5,299 nt of DNA from assembly GCF_042408365.1 (NCBI RefSeq), contig NZ_JBHOQJ010000172.1, positions 1-5,299 of the forward strand, in the 5' to 3' direction. Shown here piece after piece: positions 4,987-5,299 of this stretch; positions within the stretch are counted from its first letter, which is position 1, and the number at the start of each line of letters is the position of its first letter. The notes below the pieces were generated by a model. That model was not told where the DNA came from. It ran no database searches and worked only from the letters and a program-made list of their open reading frames with translations. The position numbers and the translations under genes were made by a program. Origin of the DNA: Thermoflexus sp042408365 (lineage in GTDB: Bacteria; Chloroflexota; Anaerolineae; Thermoflexales; Thermoflexaceae).

Positions 4987-5299
4987 TCAGCTCAGCACCA
5001 CCAGGATCTGGTTCTGCTCCACGCTCTGACCGGGCCTCACCCGAATGGCTTTCACGGTGCCATCGCGAGGCGCCCGGATCTCGTTTTGCATCTTCATAGA
5101 CTCCAGAAGGACCAGTTTCTCCCCTTTGCGAACGGGCTGGCCTTCCTGGACGGGAACGGCCACGATGAGGCCGGGCATGGGCGCTTTGACGACGACTTCC
5201 CCGACCGAACCATGGCGCTCGCCGGAGGCCTCCCGGATCCGCCGCTCCCGTTCGTCCTCCACCCGCACGGCGAAAAGGTAACCCCGGACGAAGACCCAG
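4987..5299 (-). CDS. biotin carboxyl carrier protein/domain, C-terminal part (5' end outside window)
   Basis: 103 codons are visible, ending at TGA 4989-4987; the frame stays open to the window edge, so the GTG at 5268 is not accepted as the start. Visible residues 36-102 form a biotinyl (biotin/lipoyl attachment) domain: VKAPMPGLIVAV (37-48), GQPVRKGEKLVLLESMKMQN (53-72), then IRAPRDGTVKAI (74-85) and PGQSVEQNQILVVL (89-102). Lys69 in ESMKM (codon 5094-5092) is the residue a biotin ligase would modify. The carrier swings carboxybiotin between biotin carboxylase and carboxyltransferase. APMPG and ESMKM fit acyl-CoA carboxylases. With mutase next door, a propionyl-CoA carboxylase producing methylmalonyl-CoA is the natural guess, but acetyl-CoA carboxylase is possible. 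Upstream of the domain, VFVRGYLFAVRVEDERERR is a beta strand and basic-acidic linker of the sort seen before biotinyl domains. Whether this is a separate small protein or the tail of a biotin carboxylase fusion cannot be told from this window. Confidence 0.9.
   Translation of the reverse strand, partial: WVFVRGYLFAVRVEDERERRIREASGERHGSVGEVVVKAPMPGLIVAVPVQEGQPVRKGEKLVLLESMKMQNEIRAPRDGTVKAIRVRPGQSVEQNQILVVLS

Noticed and set aside
5266..5268. GTG as start of the biotin carrier protein
   Set aside because: The frame is open upstream to the window edge and the upstream residues (VFVRGYLFAV) look like coding sequence leading into the domain.

Overview
The window is a GC-rich stretch (about two thirds G+C by eye) in which every credible gene lies on the minus strand, so biological reading order runs from base 5299 down to base 1. 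I recognise five genes, two of them cut by the window edges. No mobile element, CRISPR array, rRNA or tRNA is visible. The high GC3, the long Thr-Pro linkers behind two lipoprotein Cys residues, and a stand-alone catalytic subunit of methylmalonyl-CoA mutase would suit a (possibly thermophilic) Chloroflexota bacterium. That placement is an inference from style, not a database match.

Layout in transcription order: (1) 5299-4987, the C-terminal part of a biotin carboxyl carrier protein or domain with an ESMKM biotinylation site, probably from an acyl-CoA carboxylase. (2) 4907-3234, the catalytic large subunit of adenosylcobalamin-dependent methylmalonyl-CoA mutase, with the B12-binding domain absent. 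(3) 3202-2845, a regulatory leader: a strong sigma70-type promoter, a cobalamin riboswitch aptamer with a compact side arm, an intrinsic terminator and a second hairpin next to the ribosome binding site. (4) 2844-1792, btuF, a cobalamin-binding lipoprotein of a class III ABC importer. (5) 1743-694, btuC, the matching FecCD-family permease. (6) a roughly 210-base gap with a GC hairpin and a weak promoter candidate. (7) 483-1, the N-terminal part of a lipoprotein with NHL-type beta-propeller repeats.

The genes make a coherent vitamin B12 story. The carboxylase carrier and the mutase fit the propionyl-CoA to methylmalonyl-CoA to succinyl-CoA route, whose mutase step needs adenosylcobalamin. The riboswitch would shut off BtuF/BtuC synthesis when cobalamin is plentiful and open uptake when it is scarce. 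Two expected partners are not in the window: the BtuD ATPase and the small B12-binding mutase subunit.

I see no wholly new system. The most interesting region is the riboswitch leader at about 2845-3202, where several mutually exclusive pairings can be traced by eye.
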